Below, piece by piece: positions 36,541 to 48,049 of a stretch of DNA of 64,000 nucleotides; position 1 is the stretch's first letter, and every line of letters begins with the position of its first letter. The DNA is taken from contig MNCI01010461.1 of the NCBI GenBank assembly GCA_015680685.1, positions 415,160 to 479,159 on the forward strand, in the 5' to 3' direction. The notes under the pieces were generated by a model. It did no database searches and had not been told where the DNA came from. It saw only the letters and a program-made list of their open reading frames with translations. The position numbers and the translations under genes were made by a program. The DNA comes from Gnetum montanum (Eukaryota; Streptophyta; Gnetopsida; Gnetales; Gnetaceae).

Positions 36541-37002
36541 AGTTAAGCAGAATGGGTACAATTGGTCTCAAGCATTTAAGTGTAATTGTTTGGTAACCTA
36601 GTAGTGGTCTCACTTGATTTGCTTGGTAGTGATTCCATTGGTAATCCCAGTGACAATTACATAAGCCCAAGACGTGACTGGTAAACTAGGACTGGATACT
36701 TATTGCTACTAGAATAGAATAAATTTCCATTTCTGTATTACCTAGACTTAGATTTTAATTCCATTTTCAATCATGTTTATCACTAGGAGTAATATGAGCC
36801 TTACAACATCATTTATGATATGTCTCACTATGAATTACACCATCCACTTAGGCTTCACTAACTCAAGTGGAAAGATAATGATCATGAACTTAATATCAAC
36901 TTCTAGCATAATTACATTGTCCATCCATAGATTACGATCTGGTTGCATGTGAATACTTATGACTTGTATGGTAGAGTGTTGGGATACGCCACCGCTTATC
37001 AT

Positions 37003-37020
37003 TGGCATTGTTGCTAGGGA
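37003..37020 (+). other. Primer binding site of copy D (decayed)
   Basis: TGGCATTGTTGCTAGGGA, one base after the LTR end, is a mutated version of the tRNA-Asp-type site of copies B and C. Confidence 0.65.
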
Positions 37021-37149
37021 TGTGACAATGTGTGCTTAGTAGTTAATCTTCAAAAGTTCGTTGTATCATCAATTACAAAGTTCATTTTTTACATCTTTAA
37101 TCAAACATAATAATACAACACACACACAGTTGAACGTCAAAAATAAAAC

Positions 37150-38100
37150 ATGCCTTCCACACTTAATGAAAAATCATCACCTACCATAGAAGTTCAAAGG
37201 AGCCATGACCAAACACATAATGAAGAGGATTGAAGTGCATCGATGTAGACAAGAATTACATATGCTCATGCTGAGCCATATTATCCTAATGTCACATTCA
37301 TTCTTCATCAAGATGAACAACTCCCATGGAGAGACTTGTAGGGCAACCTAGTTCTACCACTAGAATGTTCCATACCATTGATGTTTCAAGTAGTCCTCTT
37401 GAAGGCTAACCTAAGTCATGAACAAGAGAGCTATCAAGTCACAAAGGACATGACAAGGTCATACTAGTCAATAGAGGATTAGGCAAGAAGGGATGTCATC
37501 ATGGAGGCACACCATGAACATGATAAGGGAAAGAAGGTATCTTAGACAGTTGTCCTGGAAACGATGCTTTGTTCCAAGCTGAAAAGGTTTATCAAATTCA
37601 TGGATATCACTCCTAGATACCAGTAATACATATCGAAGATCTTGCTGAGAGAAAGTTAAAGTAAACTTTGGCAAAAGACCTTGGAAGGAATGCAAGAGAC
37701 TTTAGACATAGACAAAGCTCAAGGCCTAGAGCTTCTGTAGAACCAATAGAGGATAAATCACGAAGCCATAGAAGGAGGACCAACCAGCACCATTCTCCAA
37801 CTACCTCCTCTTATTTGTCGCATTCATCTGTGGAGTATGATAGGAAGGAATGCAAATCAAAAGACCCTGATAGAGAAGGATGAAGATATTATGAGATAAA
37901 TATAGAAGAAGATATCCTAGGAATGAAGAAGAAGGTTATGAGTGATGAAGAGATAGAAATAGGCATGAGGTCAGAGAGCATTATGAGAATTGGAGGGGTC
38001 ACAACCACAATAGAGCCTATGAACCCAACAACTATGAAGAACCCTTACTAGCCACTCAAAGTATAAGAGAAGTTGTATATATTCCCACCAAGGATGTGAG
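37150..38100 (+). pseudogene. N-terminal gag remnant of copy D
   Basis: The ATG at 37150 opens MPSTLNEKSSPT. The conserved box FILHQDEQLPWRDL follows near 37295-37335, then an Arg/Ser/Glu-rich linker (37668-37883: RRRTNQHHSPTTSSYLSHSS). Near 38040 comes EPLLATQSIREV, equivalent to EPLLATRSMLDI in copy B. The gag core and protease are absent. Stops and frameshifts are frequent. Confidence 0.7.
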
Positions 38101-38385
38101 GGATAGTTGCATCTCCTTGAAAATGCTGTCCATTTCAAGTTGTTGCAAATTGAAGGGTTTGTTAGATAGAAAATACATGCCACAACATTTAAAATTTTTG
38201 GACATCTTCTATTGCTGTAACATGTAGTTCCTAAAGATTTGGCCAATTTAAATTCTCTAGAGGATTGTTCTTTGCTAGAGCTATTAACCAAAAATGATGA
38301 TGTAACAATATGTTTTAAGTTTTCTTCTGCCTCATCCCTAAAGAAGCTTTTCACATCTAAGTACACTCAGGATTCTTAAGCTTCT
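38100..38385 (+). pseudogene. LRR-like fragment of a resistance-type gene
   Basis: The + frame text has LRR spacing: LKMLSISSCCKLKGLLD, MPQHLKFLDIFYCCNM, then VPKDLANLNSLEDCSLLEL and SASSLKKLF. Stops occur. The style fits leucine-rich repeats of plant NLRs. It is on the opposite strand to the NB-ARC-like exon that begins about 90 bp downstream. Confidence is limited because LRR text is easily mimicked. Confidence 0.4.
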
Positions 38386-38469
38386 CAACGAACATGTAGC
38401 ACCTTAATGTGGGCTAGCCTCCTTGATTCCATGCTGATAGTGTTGTCAAAAATTACTCTTGAAAATTTA

Positions 38470-38664
38470 AAATCAGTTATTCTCTATTGAAGCAGAAGCC
38501 AAGGTAGTTTTTCCCATTCCACCCAAACTTGAAATGATCAACGCTACAACTTGCATATGTTTTTCATTCATGCTTAGTAATTTGCACACTTCTTCAATAT
38601 GCATTTGAAGACCAGAAAAAGAAAGAAAGAAAGAAAGAACAACTTGATCATGAAATGGTGACAT
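38470..38664 (-). pseudogene. NB-ARC (NLR) P-loop exon
   Basis: The minus strand reads SGLQMHIEEVCKLLSMNE then VVALIISSLGGMGKTTLASA and soon stops. GGMGKTTLA is the classical NB-ARC P-loop, and the preceding GLQMHIEEV block is the usual lead-in. The upstream part is a (CTTT)n microsatellite read as LSFFLSFSG, expanded by the repeat. The rest of the NB-ARC domain is not present at lower coordinates, so the gene is truncated. Confidence 0.65.
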
Positions 38665-39018
38665 TGTTATTTTAATTTTCTTAAAATAAGCTTAGCAGTA
38701 ATGATTACTAACCTAGAGATTTAGTTTCTAAGATGTTATCAATGGGTACAACATAGTAGTTCAATGACTATCAAAGTTCCAGGATGCCAGTGCAATTAAT
38801 AGAAGCCAAAATTGTGTCTAGCATGTGTTGTGCTTCATGGATATGCCCTTATATTGTCTTTGCATTTCAAATCCTGTTTATATATATGTATTACAGTAAT
38901 TAACAAACCAGTGCCAACAATCTCAGTAGTTGAAATTTATTTGCTTATTTTAAAAAAATATGTAAAGAGACTTAGAGCTGCACTTAGCTGCACTTCAGTT
39001 TTATAAAGAGAGACTTAC

Positions 39019-39335
39019 TTGGAGATCATGGATCCCTCAAGGTAATCACAATAGAATATACAATTCTCCAAAACTATTTGTAAACCATTCTTCAAAACAT
39101 CTTTGTTGTTGTGATGAGAATATTTTCTTATGTCTTTGAGGCTTATAACTTTGGTGCCCATCATAGCCAAAAGTTTTAAACATTTTTCTTCATTTGGGTT
39201 CACTGCAAGAATTCTATCTAATGCCACTCCCACAAAAACTAGTGCATATAAAATTGAGTGAGAAGCATCAATAATCTAGAGAACTTCAGATGCTATCTTG
39301 GTTAGATCCTTAAAAACAGAAGGCAAAACAATAAA
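39019..39335 (-). pseudogene. Exon upstream of the NB-ARC fragment (helical N-terminal domain)
   Basis: The minus strand reads ILYALVFVGVALDRILAV, EEKCLKLLAMMGTKVISL and NGLQIVLENCIFYCDYLE and ends at a canonical donor (CCAA|GTAAGT at 39018-39013). A stop interrupts the 5' part of the exon. The helical pattern could be the four-helix (coiled-coil or HeLo/RPW8-like) N-terminal domain that precedes NB-ARC in some plant NLRs. This is inference from position and pattern. Confidence 0.45.
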
Positions 39336-39509
39336 TCCATTCACATTCAACTTTCTTATACAAAAGTTAATTAAAATGAAACTAAAACTAGAATTATTAT
39401 ATTGATAGATCCTATGTACATGCTATAATGTTTTAATTGTATTCCATCTATATCCAAATCTACATGAAATATTGTTAATATTAAACCTGCTTACCTTGTC
39501 CATAGCCAT

Positions 39510-39600
39510 GTTCCCTAAGGTTCGGACCCATGGCTTGGATTTCTCTAAAAAGTTTGGTATTTTCCCAGGCGTCCTTGAATCGCAGGATTCTAACAAATAA
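39510..39600 (-). pseudogene. Possible earlier exon of the same NLR-like gene
   Basis: The minus frame LRFKDAWENTKLFREIQAMG then PNLREHGYGQ is open between a GTTAG acceptor and an AAG|GTAAGC donor. It looks coding, but I do not recognise it alone. Confidence 0.35.
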
Positions 39601-39624
39601 ATATTTTTTAAAAGATGCAAAAAC

Positions 39625-39818
39625 AACAACTTAAGATTGACCACACGATACCAATACCTAATAAAGCTCAATAAAATACACAGATTGAGGAACAGAATGA
39701 AAGTTGTTACGTGATTTATGCACAAAAACAAAACTTAAGATTGACCACACGATACCAATACCTAATAAAGTTCAATAAAATACACAGATAGAGGAACTGA
39801 ATGAAAGTTGTTACCAAG
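39625..39818. repeat. 104-bp tandem duplication
   Basis: The block beginning TTAAGATTGACCACACGATA at 39631 recurs at 39735 with few differences, just upstream (on the minus strand) of the NLR-like exons. Confidence 0.9.
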
Positions 39819-40296
39819 CAAATGCCGGTCCACATTTGGTTTCAAGACCTCAGTACCGTTTTCAAAGACTCTGGTGGAATTTACACGTTCCTCTTATGAG
39901 GCCAGAATCTGGTTGCGATCATCAGGCATGCGTTGTTTAAATTTTTTCCTGTGGAAAGGTGCTAGTGAGAGACGCGTTTTGCTGTAGGAATTTGCGATTT
40001 TTCGTTTGTGGCTGAAATCGGGCATTTTTTTTGATCGGTATCATCGCATGGCTGGACCATTGCTGCAAATAGGGTTTCCTGACTACGCCTTGTGCTCACG
40101 CATTCTGGGCCCCAAACCAGCAAGCACTTGAATGGGTTTTGCAGCATTGCATGTGGGACCCTTTGCCTTCTATAGTGTCTGCGTCATCCGTTAATAAGCA
40201 CTCGGTGAGTTTGTTTCATTGTGTTTTGTTTCTTTTTTAAATATTTTCTCTATTTTGATTTTCTAAATTGGCTAGGCTTAGGCCCAATGGGTCTAC

Positions 40297-41257
40297 ATGA
40301 CTCAATCTATTTTGTCTTCTTGCTTTGATGTTGGAGGAAAAAAATGTAAAATAATGGAATCCTCCACATTGACTCACAGCCTACTGATAGCTCCACCAAC
40401 ATGGATGCTAATGATTCTATTTTACATTTTGATTTCCTTGAAGACATCTTTGACTAAACTGTACAAACCTTTACTCACCTTTACACAATTGGCTTCTTCA
40501 CTGGTAGGATTCTTCTTGCCTTGGTGTTCCAAGATTGGGTTAAAAAATTTTGGGAACCCCATAATATCAAAATAACCCTAGCTTCCAATCTTATGAGAAG
40601 CTTTTTTCTATTCGCTTTTGAAACTAAGGCGATGGTAGAGTTCGTGAAAAAACAGTCAATTTGGGATGTTTATGGATCCTTTTTAGTCCTTCAACCTTGG
40701 AAGGAGGATTTTGATCTTGAAAAAGCAAGCAAAAGTATTTTGCCGGTCTGGATTGAATTTCCAGGACTCCCTCCTCATTTTTCTCCCCATGTTGATATCA
40801 TTGCTGCACAAGTTGGGGAAGTCATTGGTATGGAAGCCTTTTCAGGTTTCCGTCCACGACCAACTCGACAAGTGTGCATTAAAATAGATACGCAAAAGCC
40901 ACATCCTGATTCACTAAAGTTAATGTGAAAGGAAAAACTTTTGTTCAAAAAATTTCATATCTTACACTTCCTAACCATTGTTATTACTGTCTCGATCCGA
41001 ACCACCATAAAGTTCAATGTCCAAAGTTACTGACTAAGTTTGAAGTTGAGAAAATTTTAGCAGAACAAGTTAGTGAAGAACTAAAAAATCAAAACATATC
41101 TCAAGACATAGGTAAGGATACTGTCGAGGTTCACTTAACTAAATCTCCTTTGGATTCTAAGGTGTTCGACGTGGAAGATATGAGAGTCGAGGATACTGAT
41201 GCCACTAAGACGCCTCTTAACCATGAAAGGGCCCCAAAAGATGCTACTAGTGGCTAG
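40297..41257 (+). pseudogene. LINE ORF1-like protein (DUF4283-type with CCHC knuckle)
   Basis: Three frames must be combined. FQDWVKKFWEPHNI, FFLFAFETKAMVEFVKKQSI and LPVWIEFPGLPPHF (40521-40925) follow the pattern of plant LINE DUF4283 ORFs. After a shift at about 40920 comes CYYCLDPNHHKVQCP, a CX2CX4HX4C-type knuckle (near 40980-41022), and then an acidic tail to 41257. The knuckle is intact. The product would bind element RNA in an active L1. Confidence 0.8.
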
Positions 41258-41469
41258 GAGCGTGTTACCTGGAAATCTTATGCCTCAGTCACACGAGATA
41301 GCCCTATCTTTAGTGCTTTCCCTAAAGGGCATCGATCATCGACTAGTGCTAGCCAGTCCATTAACAAAAGAACAAGTGCTCGGCATCCTCTAGTTAACAA
41401 CTTTGAATCTAGGAATTCTTTTAAGGCCTTGGTGGTTGAGGAAGATCCTCCTTTTTTTACACAAACCCA

Positions 41470-44400
41470 ATGAAGTGTTGTTCATGGAATGTTAGGGGCC
41501 TCTCAGACCCTCGTTGCCAGAGCATTTTTACCAATAGTTTTTATGTTTTTACTCACCATGAACATGGTAGGGGGGGGGGGGCTATAGTTTTTCTCCATAA
41601 TAAGTGGCAGGAGTCTGTTCTTGATCACGGTTGTGATAATTTAGGGCATTGTAGTTGGGTTCGATTACGGTACGCTAATGAGATCTTAGGGATTATCTCC
41701 ATTTATGCTTCTTGTCACTCAATTGATTGGAAGCTCTTGTGGAATTGGCTCAGGCACAACTTACCCAAAGCTAAATGGATTATTGCAGGGGACTTCAACA
41801 TGACTGAGCATCCAAAGGATAAATTTGGAGGGCAAATAGGTGGATTAAATAACAGGAAGCTTTCTAAGTGGCTCTCGTTGAAACGTCAATTAAAGTTGTA
41901 AGAAGCTAATGAAAACTATTCCTCTTCTAGTACTTCTAACTGGTTTACTTGGAGTAACGCTAGACATGATGCTTCCTACATCTCTTCTCGGTTGGATCAG
42001 GTTTATCTATCTACTAATCCCCTTATTCATTTTACTTCTACCAACGGTGCCCCTGTCCAAGCAGATTATACCCAGGTTTTGTCAGATCATATCCTATTCA
42101 TTGGTCTCTTTCCCACTCTGGGAACTCCTACTCTTCTAACAATCTTTATATTTTTAACACTGCATTTCTTCATAGTAACTCCCTTTGCTCTCTATTGATG
42201 AAAATATGTAATTTGCATCCTAAACCCCTTGGTGAAGATGGTTGGATTGATTGGTGGACTAATGCTTGTACCCGTCTCCAACGATTTTCCAAACATGCGG
42301 GTAAATTGGTGGCTTCACGACTAAGTTCTCACAAGTTCAACCTTCATAAGGAAATATCCTTACTTCAAAATACCATTAATAAAGATGAAGTTACTGAGGC
42401 TCACTTTAGTCATTTGAAACTTGCCAAGGAGAACCTACGTATAATGGATCACTAAAGTTAGAGGTGCTCACCTCCGTGCTCATCTCTCTTGGCTCCGCAT
42501 GGGTGGCTAGGCTACTAATGGCTTTTTTCATCTCCTCAAAGGGGGGAACCCGTCCCATAAAATTTCAGCTATTCAAGTCAAAGATAATATCTTCACCTCC
42601 AAGGATGACATTTTACATGCCTTCTTTGAGTTCTACTTTCAAACTTTTCCAAAAGAGGCGATTGACCCCATTGCAGTTAATACTTGCTTAGGAGCTATTA
42701 CTCCTTTTAATCGCTCCATCTTTGGTGATGCTTCTCTTCTTTCCAAACAAGATCTTGATAATGCTCTTTAACAACTCCACGATGGTAAAGCCCCTGGTAT
42801 GGATGGCCTTCCCACAGAATTTTTTAAGAAATTCTGGCCTACTCTTCAAGACATTATCTATAGTGTGTATAAGGAAGCTCTTAGGGAAGGATCCTTTGGT
42901 AAGTAGATTAATGCTGGTATTATTAAGCTTATCCCCAAGTCAGGAAATCGTATGAGCGTAAGTAATTGGCGCCCTATCACTCTTTTAAATGTTATCTATA
43001 AAATAGTTGCCAAAGCTATAGCTAATAAACTTAAACCTTTTCTTCCTCATCTTATAAGCAAGGAGCAAACCGGTTTTGTTTAAGGCATGTATATTTTAGA
43101 CAATGTTGTTATTGCTATTGAGGGCTTGCACTGGGCTTCTTCCACTAATCAAAACGCCATTCTTCTTAAGATTGATTTTGCTAAAGCTTACGACATGCTT
43201 GATTGGTCCTTTTTAAAAAGTATAGTCAAACACCATAACTTAGGTATGTTTTTGAGAGACATATCGATCTTGTTTTGTCAGAGGCCTCTTCAGTCATTTG
43301 CATTAAGAGATCCTTCTCTAAGGTCATTGAACTTCAAAAATTAGTTCTACAGGGGTGCCCTTTAGCCCCTTATCTTTTCATCCTGGCTGCTGATGCTCTT
43401 GGAGCTGTTCTTAGATCTCATAATGAATCTATGTGGCTAAGAGGTATCTCTTTTCTACAACAAGGAAAGGATCTTGTTTACAGCCAGTTTGCAGATGATA
43501 CTTTTATCACTTTGATTGAGGACCATAATAATTTTAACACTGCCTTGCACTGCATAGATATCTACTGTAGAGCCTCAGGAGCTAAGATCAATTGGAACAA
43601 AACGCAAGCCATCCGATCTAGCTTCTCTCCTAGGCCTCCTTGGACTTATCATTTTGATATCAAGTGGCTATCTCCTACTGATAATTTCACCCTCTTAGGC
43701 ATCCCTATTGCTTTATTTGCTACTCCCACTACCATATGGAACAATGTGGTGGAAAAGGTGAAACATAAAGCTTTGAAATGGGCTTCTAAACCCTTATCTC
43801 TTGCAGGTAGATTTATCGTAGTTAATCATATTTTGAGCTCCACTCATGTCTATTACTCTTCCTTTATGGCTCCTTCCAAATCTTCCTTTCAATGCATCAA
43901 CAACATTCTTAGGAATTTCCTTTGGGGGGATAAGGATGATCACAAAGCTTTTCATCGAGTAGCTTGGGATACTTGCACTTTAAGTAAAGAACACGGGGGC
44001 TTAGGCCTTGCCTCTATTGAGCACCAGAGTATTCTCTTGGCCTCCAAATGGGTGACTCGGTGTATTGAAGGAGATGAAGCTTGGAAGATCCTTTTTAGGC
44101 ATAACATCTCTTGTCTTGGTATTCACCATAGATGGCAAAATACTCATTGGAGCAATTGGATCATTAGTGAAGGCTCTCAGAAGATCAAAGGTTCTTTCTG
44201 GTTTAAGCAAATTTGGCGGTGTTGGAGCCAACTTAGAGGTTTGTTGCAATGGAAACCTTCCCAGATAAGCTTGCACTCTCTGTCGACACACTCGATCTGG
44301 TGGTCCCCTATTTTTAAAAAGAATGTAGGTTGTCTTTATGATGAATTCTCTCATAGAGCCAATCGTTTTGCTGACCACAATCTCCACCATATTGATCAAT

Positions 44401-45167
44401 TATATACTGTTAGAAATGATTCTCCTACCCTCTCTTGGACACATGTGAAAGTAAAATGGGCGTTTCAAAGACAAGATATTATCATTTACCAACACATAGA
44501 GCAAGTTCTTTCCAACTTTGCTGTGCATAAGTTGCATACTAATACTCCTTGGTATGATGATTGGTTTTGGCTTGACGGTTCCCTCTTCGCTCTTTACACA
44601 TCTCTAAAGCCAAATCTTGGTTTCATGTGCAAGTTTTTCAATTCTCCACTCTAAATAGACGTTGGAGTTTACATCTTTGAGGACCACCAGTGGAAAACTA
44701 TTTTTCGTCGGATTTGAACTTCCAAGGCCCAACCTAAGCACCGTTTCTTTTTTTGGTCCTTGGTTCATCAAGGTCTTCCCATCGGACATAGGCTTCATTT
44801 CTTAGGAATTGATCATCCTAAATGCCCCATTTGTAAAGTGGATGACTCTTTTCAACATGTCTTTTGGGATTGCTCATTCTCTCAACACATTTGGAAATGG
44901 TGTCAATCTCTCCAAGTTTTCCTTCCTAACCATTCTATTGGTTTTTCTCAATGTATCTTTCAAGATGATTGTGTTAGGCATCACCTTCAAAAAGCTTGGA
45001 AAATCCTCTTATTTGAGATTATCTTCTTTATTTGGAAATGTCGCCTAGATGCTTGGTATCAAAACACAAACTACAATGAATTTGACTACGGTATGAAATG
45101 CTCTATTGCTAGTATTGTTCAACTTCAATGTCGAGAACTAGCCTTTATCAATAATATTACCTTTTAA
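41470..45167 (+). pseudogene. LINE ORF2: endonuclease, reverse transcriptase, zf-RVT
   Basis: The endonuclease opens MKCCSWNVRGLSDPRCQSIF at 41470 and keeps IAGDFNMTEHP (about 41790-41820). Text between the first strand and the GRGGGAIVFLHNKWQ block is missing, so the catalytic Glu motif (LQE-type) is gone. RT blocks include GKAPGMDGLPTEFF (42785-42825), NWRPITLLNVIYKIVAKAIA (42965-43025), LLKIDFAKAYDMLDW (43165-43205), LQGCPLAPYLFILAADAL (43345-43400) and FADDTFITL (43490-43515). The catalytic F(A)DD is intact inside the 459-residue open segment 43275-44654. The C-terminus has CPICKVDDSFQHVFWDC (44825-44876), a zf-RVT. Frameshifts occur near 41900, 42460, 42700, 43085 and 44650, so it is inactive. 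Confidence 0.88.
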
Positions 45168-45601
45168 TAAATGATTTCTCTTTGAGTTAGTTGTATTGGT
45201 CTCCTTTTTCAGCTATTGTCCCGGGGGGTGCAATAAGCTTTTGTCTTGTTGCAGGTGACTGGGGGGTCATCCTGCAACATTGGGCTCTGTTAAGGTTTTG
45301 GTTTTAATTTTTCTTCCAAACATTGGTCACTCTTTGCCAATTTGTAGCTTATAGTTAAAACTTCAAAAAAGCAGAAAGTGTCCTTGAAAGTACAAGAGAA
45401 CAAAGCCCAGGAAATACAATAATTTTCAGAGAATACAATGGTTGAAGACTCAGAATATCTCAAAGAAGGAGATGCAAATTAGTCCTGAGCATATGGGGAA
45501 GTTGGTTCAACCGGACTATTGCAAAGTAGTCCCAAGCTCATATCTCAAGTAGAGATTGGCAGTTTTTTCATCAGGTTTTCTCTGAGTTCACAGAGTGTAG
45601 G

Positions 45602-45657
45602 GATAGAAAGTCAAAGATGGATTCAGCCATAGAAAGTCAAAGATGGATTCAGCCCTT
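45602..45657. repeat. Short tandem duplication, two units
   Basis: ATAGAAAGTCAAAGATGGAT occurs twice in a row with a period of about 26. Confidence 0.85.
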
Positions 45658-45990
45658 CAGGGAAGAGAAGAGCAGAAATGTATGTTATGTGGATCTAGAA
45701 CCCTCCAGGATGAATAACATGTCTTTCTTAGTTATAAATCACTATAGATTTAAGTTAAAAATATAATATTTCTCACTGAAAATTTAAATGATTTATTTTT
45801 ATAGCATCCAGTTAGTTTTTGATTTTCATGACATGGCTGCCGAATAGATCCTTTGGGTTTTCAGAGGTAATAAAATTGCCCAGTTTCCAGTTACGGTTGT
45901 GCATGCTAGTATGCATTGCATTTTATGCATAAAATGGCACTCCAAAGTTTCAGTTTGGACTTTGAAATGTTGGAAGTTTCTGTGCTGCAG

Positions 45991-48033
45991 CTTCCGTTTT
46001 TGGTGATCTTTGGAGACTAGAGCCTGTAGTCCTGCAAGAAAAGAGACTTGGAAGAGAGAGATGGAGTTGTCGAACATGTTCCTACCTGGCAAAGAGATCA
46101 TCAAGGAAGCTGTATGGAGGTATCAAGTTGGACGCCTTGAGCTTCTCATGCTAGATTTTAGCCTTGGATTATTATTTACTGGCGTGAAAATGGTTAACTC
46201 CTGTTGAAATTTTTGTGCAATGCCGTCTTTAGGTAATGATAACCAGGCCACGCTCAGATTTATACCTTAATCTTCCGGCACTCAAGAAGCTGGATGCAAT
46301 GCTTCTGGTAAGTTTTTTCTTCCATGCTAGTCCAGTAAAGTTTCAAATTTGATGTTTACTGTGTTTTCTCTGTTAGACTATTTTTTGGTCTTAAATTCAC
46401 ATAACATTTCTGAAAGGCTGAGAGCTAAATGGGCCTTCACCTAAACGAGTAAATTCAATTCATTTAACTTGGCACAGTGACATGTATCATGAAAACAAGT
46501 GGTGGCTGCCTATTCTAAAAGTGCCAGCAAATGGTCTGTCTGATGCAACAAGGGAGCAATTGCAGCAACACAGAGAATGTGCTAGCCAAATCCTGAAGGC
46601 TGCAATGTCTACCAATACTCGTATTGTCAGACATGAAGGTTCCTGTAGCTTCCCTTCCAAAGGTTCATAATAGTGATACTGTAACAATCCCATGAATTAT
46701 GATTCTATGCATTAATTTCTTAGCAATTGTGTTTAGCAATTGTGTTTATATGTACCATACAGGGTTTGTATTTTGTTTTTGAAAGGTGTGTCAAATGGTA
46801 CTAGATTCACCATTGATTGTAATTGATTTTATTTTAAATTTTTCAAGGATGAAAGGGAGAGCATAAATAGCATTAAAATATTGATTTCTCAAGAATGAGA
46901 GGGAAATTATAAACAGTGTTATAGTTAATGGCTAATTTAGGATATAATGGGGAACAGTTACCTAAAAATAGTTTTAAATTATGTTCTTTTGTTTTCTGAT
47001 TCAGACAGGAAAAGCATGCCTTCAAGATGTTATTTACCGATACTCAACATCTCAGCAATTTTCTCCAGAGGGTCTTCTAGATTGCCTAGATCTGTCTTCC
47101 CAGCATCGAATTCTGGAAATTGCTAACTGCATTGAAGCTGCACGAGGAGAAAGCATCAAACAAACACATGCATAATAGAAAATCTAACAAAGCTCGTTCC
47201 AAATCTATTGTGGGGAAGAGTTAAAAGTTCTGTAGGAGACTTTGAAAAGAGAAACCTACCATCAGAAAGAGCTGAAAGTATACTATTGACTATGCAGCTG
47301 AGGTTCCCTGGTCTATCGCAGACTCTTTTGGATATGAACAAGATACAGCATAACAAGGTAAAACAGAAACTATACCCCGAATACGCTGATCATAACCCCA
47401 AATTTTAATAAGCCAACCGCATCCAGCAGTTGATCTTACATTTCTCCTGAAATTTTTGTCCAAGTAAATGCGTTATATACAGATTTCAGAAATGGATTTT
47501 AGGCCAACTGTATCTGCATTTATGGTTGGGAAACCCAACAACTTACTTGGATAGGTCTTTTTATTTTGGAAAGTTACTCACGGGTTCTGGAGAGTCTAGC
47601 CTTTAATATCTGTGCACGGATTGATGATGTGTTGTATACAGATGATATGGCCAAGCGATGTGCAGCAGGCAAGCTTTCTTGCGATGCTTCAAGCTTGTTG
47701 CATCATTTAACAGAGTATGTTCCTTCCTTGTCCTCTACCTCTACCTTTACTTATGCTACCCCATTTGCTACACCCAGTTTCTCCCCAGCACATCACCACG
47801 CCTATTCTGAAACAGCGGCTGATGCACCCTCCAACCTAAGTAGATCCAGCAATACCCACCGTCATGGTTCCAAAAGCAAAGATGTAAAGGATTTTCTTGG
47901 TGGGGATTTCAGATCTGCCAAGGACAGTGGCAGGGTTGATGAGCTCATGAAAATTCATAAGTCTGTTTTGGTAGAACGAGAAAAGGTCTGGTCCTGCACC
48001 GAAAACATTGGAAGTAGAAAAGCTCCACCGTGA
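45991..48033 (+). pseudogene. RopGEF (PRONE domain) gene remnant, five exons
   Basis: PRONE proteins activate plant ROP GTPases at the plasma membrane. Exons by splice signals and homology pattern are: 45991-46119 (SVFGDLWRLEP, then in other frames KETWKREME and VVEHVPTWQ); 46233-46307 (VMITRPRSDLYLNLPALKKL, donor GTAAGT); 46478-46662 (KWWLPILKVPANGLSD, QILKAAMSTNT); about 47005-47357 ([56 protein letters not shown]); and 47555-48033 ([20 protein letters not shown], then a Ser-rich tail with KVWSC). The N-terminal PRONE segment is absent upstream. Frame breaks lie at about 46020, 46062 (small deletion), 46625, 47170 and 47213. Intron positions are retained, so it is an unprocessed pseudogene, unless assembly errors caused the shifts. 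Confidence 0.85.
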
Positions 48034-48049
48034 CCGTTCCCTGCATTTT

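Larger units (their letters stand above)
36540..38100 (+). mobile_element. TR-GAG copy D, truncated and diverged
   Basis: Contains an LTR end (…CGCTTATCA at 37001), a primer site one base later, and the beginning of a gag region, and it stops near 38100 where resistance-gene-like sequence begins. The LTR part keeps the motifs TTGGTAACCTAGTAG and TTGGTAATCCCAGTGAC (36590-36655). The 5' edge is not determinable and no 3' LTR is seen. Confidence 0.7.
40290..45300 (+). mobile_element. L1-type LINE, nearly full length, broken
   Basis: It has the usual order of plant L1 elements: ORF1-like protein with zinc knuckle, endonuclease, RT, and C-terminal zinc-binding RT-associated domain (zf-RVT). Several frameshifts and stops occur, with a large deletion in the endonuclease. 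The 3' UTR runs to about 45300 without a clear poly-A tail. The 5' edge is placed near 40290 where ORF1-like text begins, and target duplications were not found. Confidence 0.88.

Noticed and set aside
41570..41580. G-run as a G-quadruplex regulatory element
   Set aside because: A single homopolymer without the four-tract arrangement, in a dead LINE; an error-prone run is more likely.
44001..44399. 132-codon minus-strand ORF
   Set aside because: Lies antisense within the L1 RT frame and has no protein-like features of its own.
43275..44654. The 459-codon ORF as a host gene
   Set aside because: It contains LINE RT blocks (QGCPLAPYLF, FADD) and continues into a zf-RVT domain, so it is part of the L1 ORF2.
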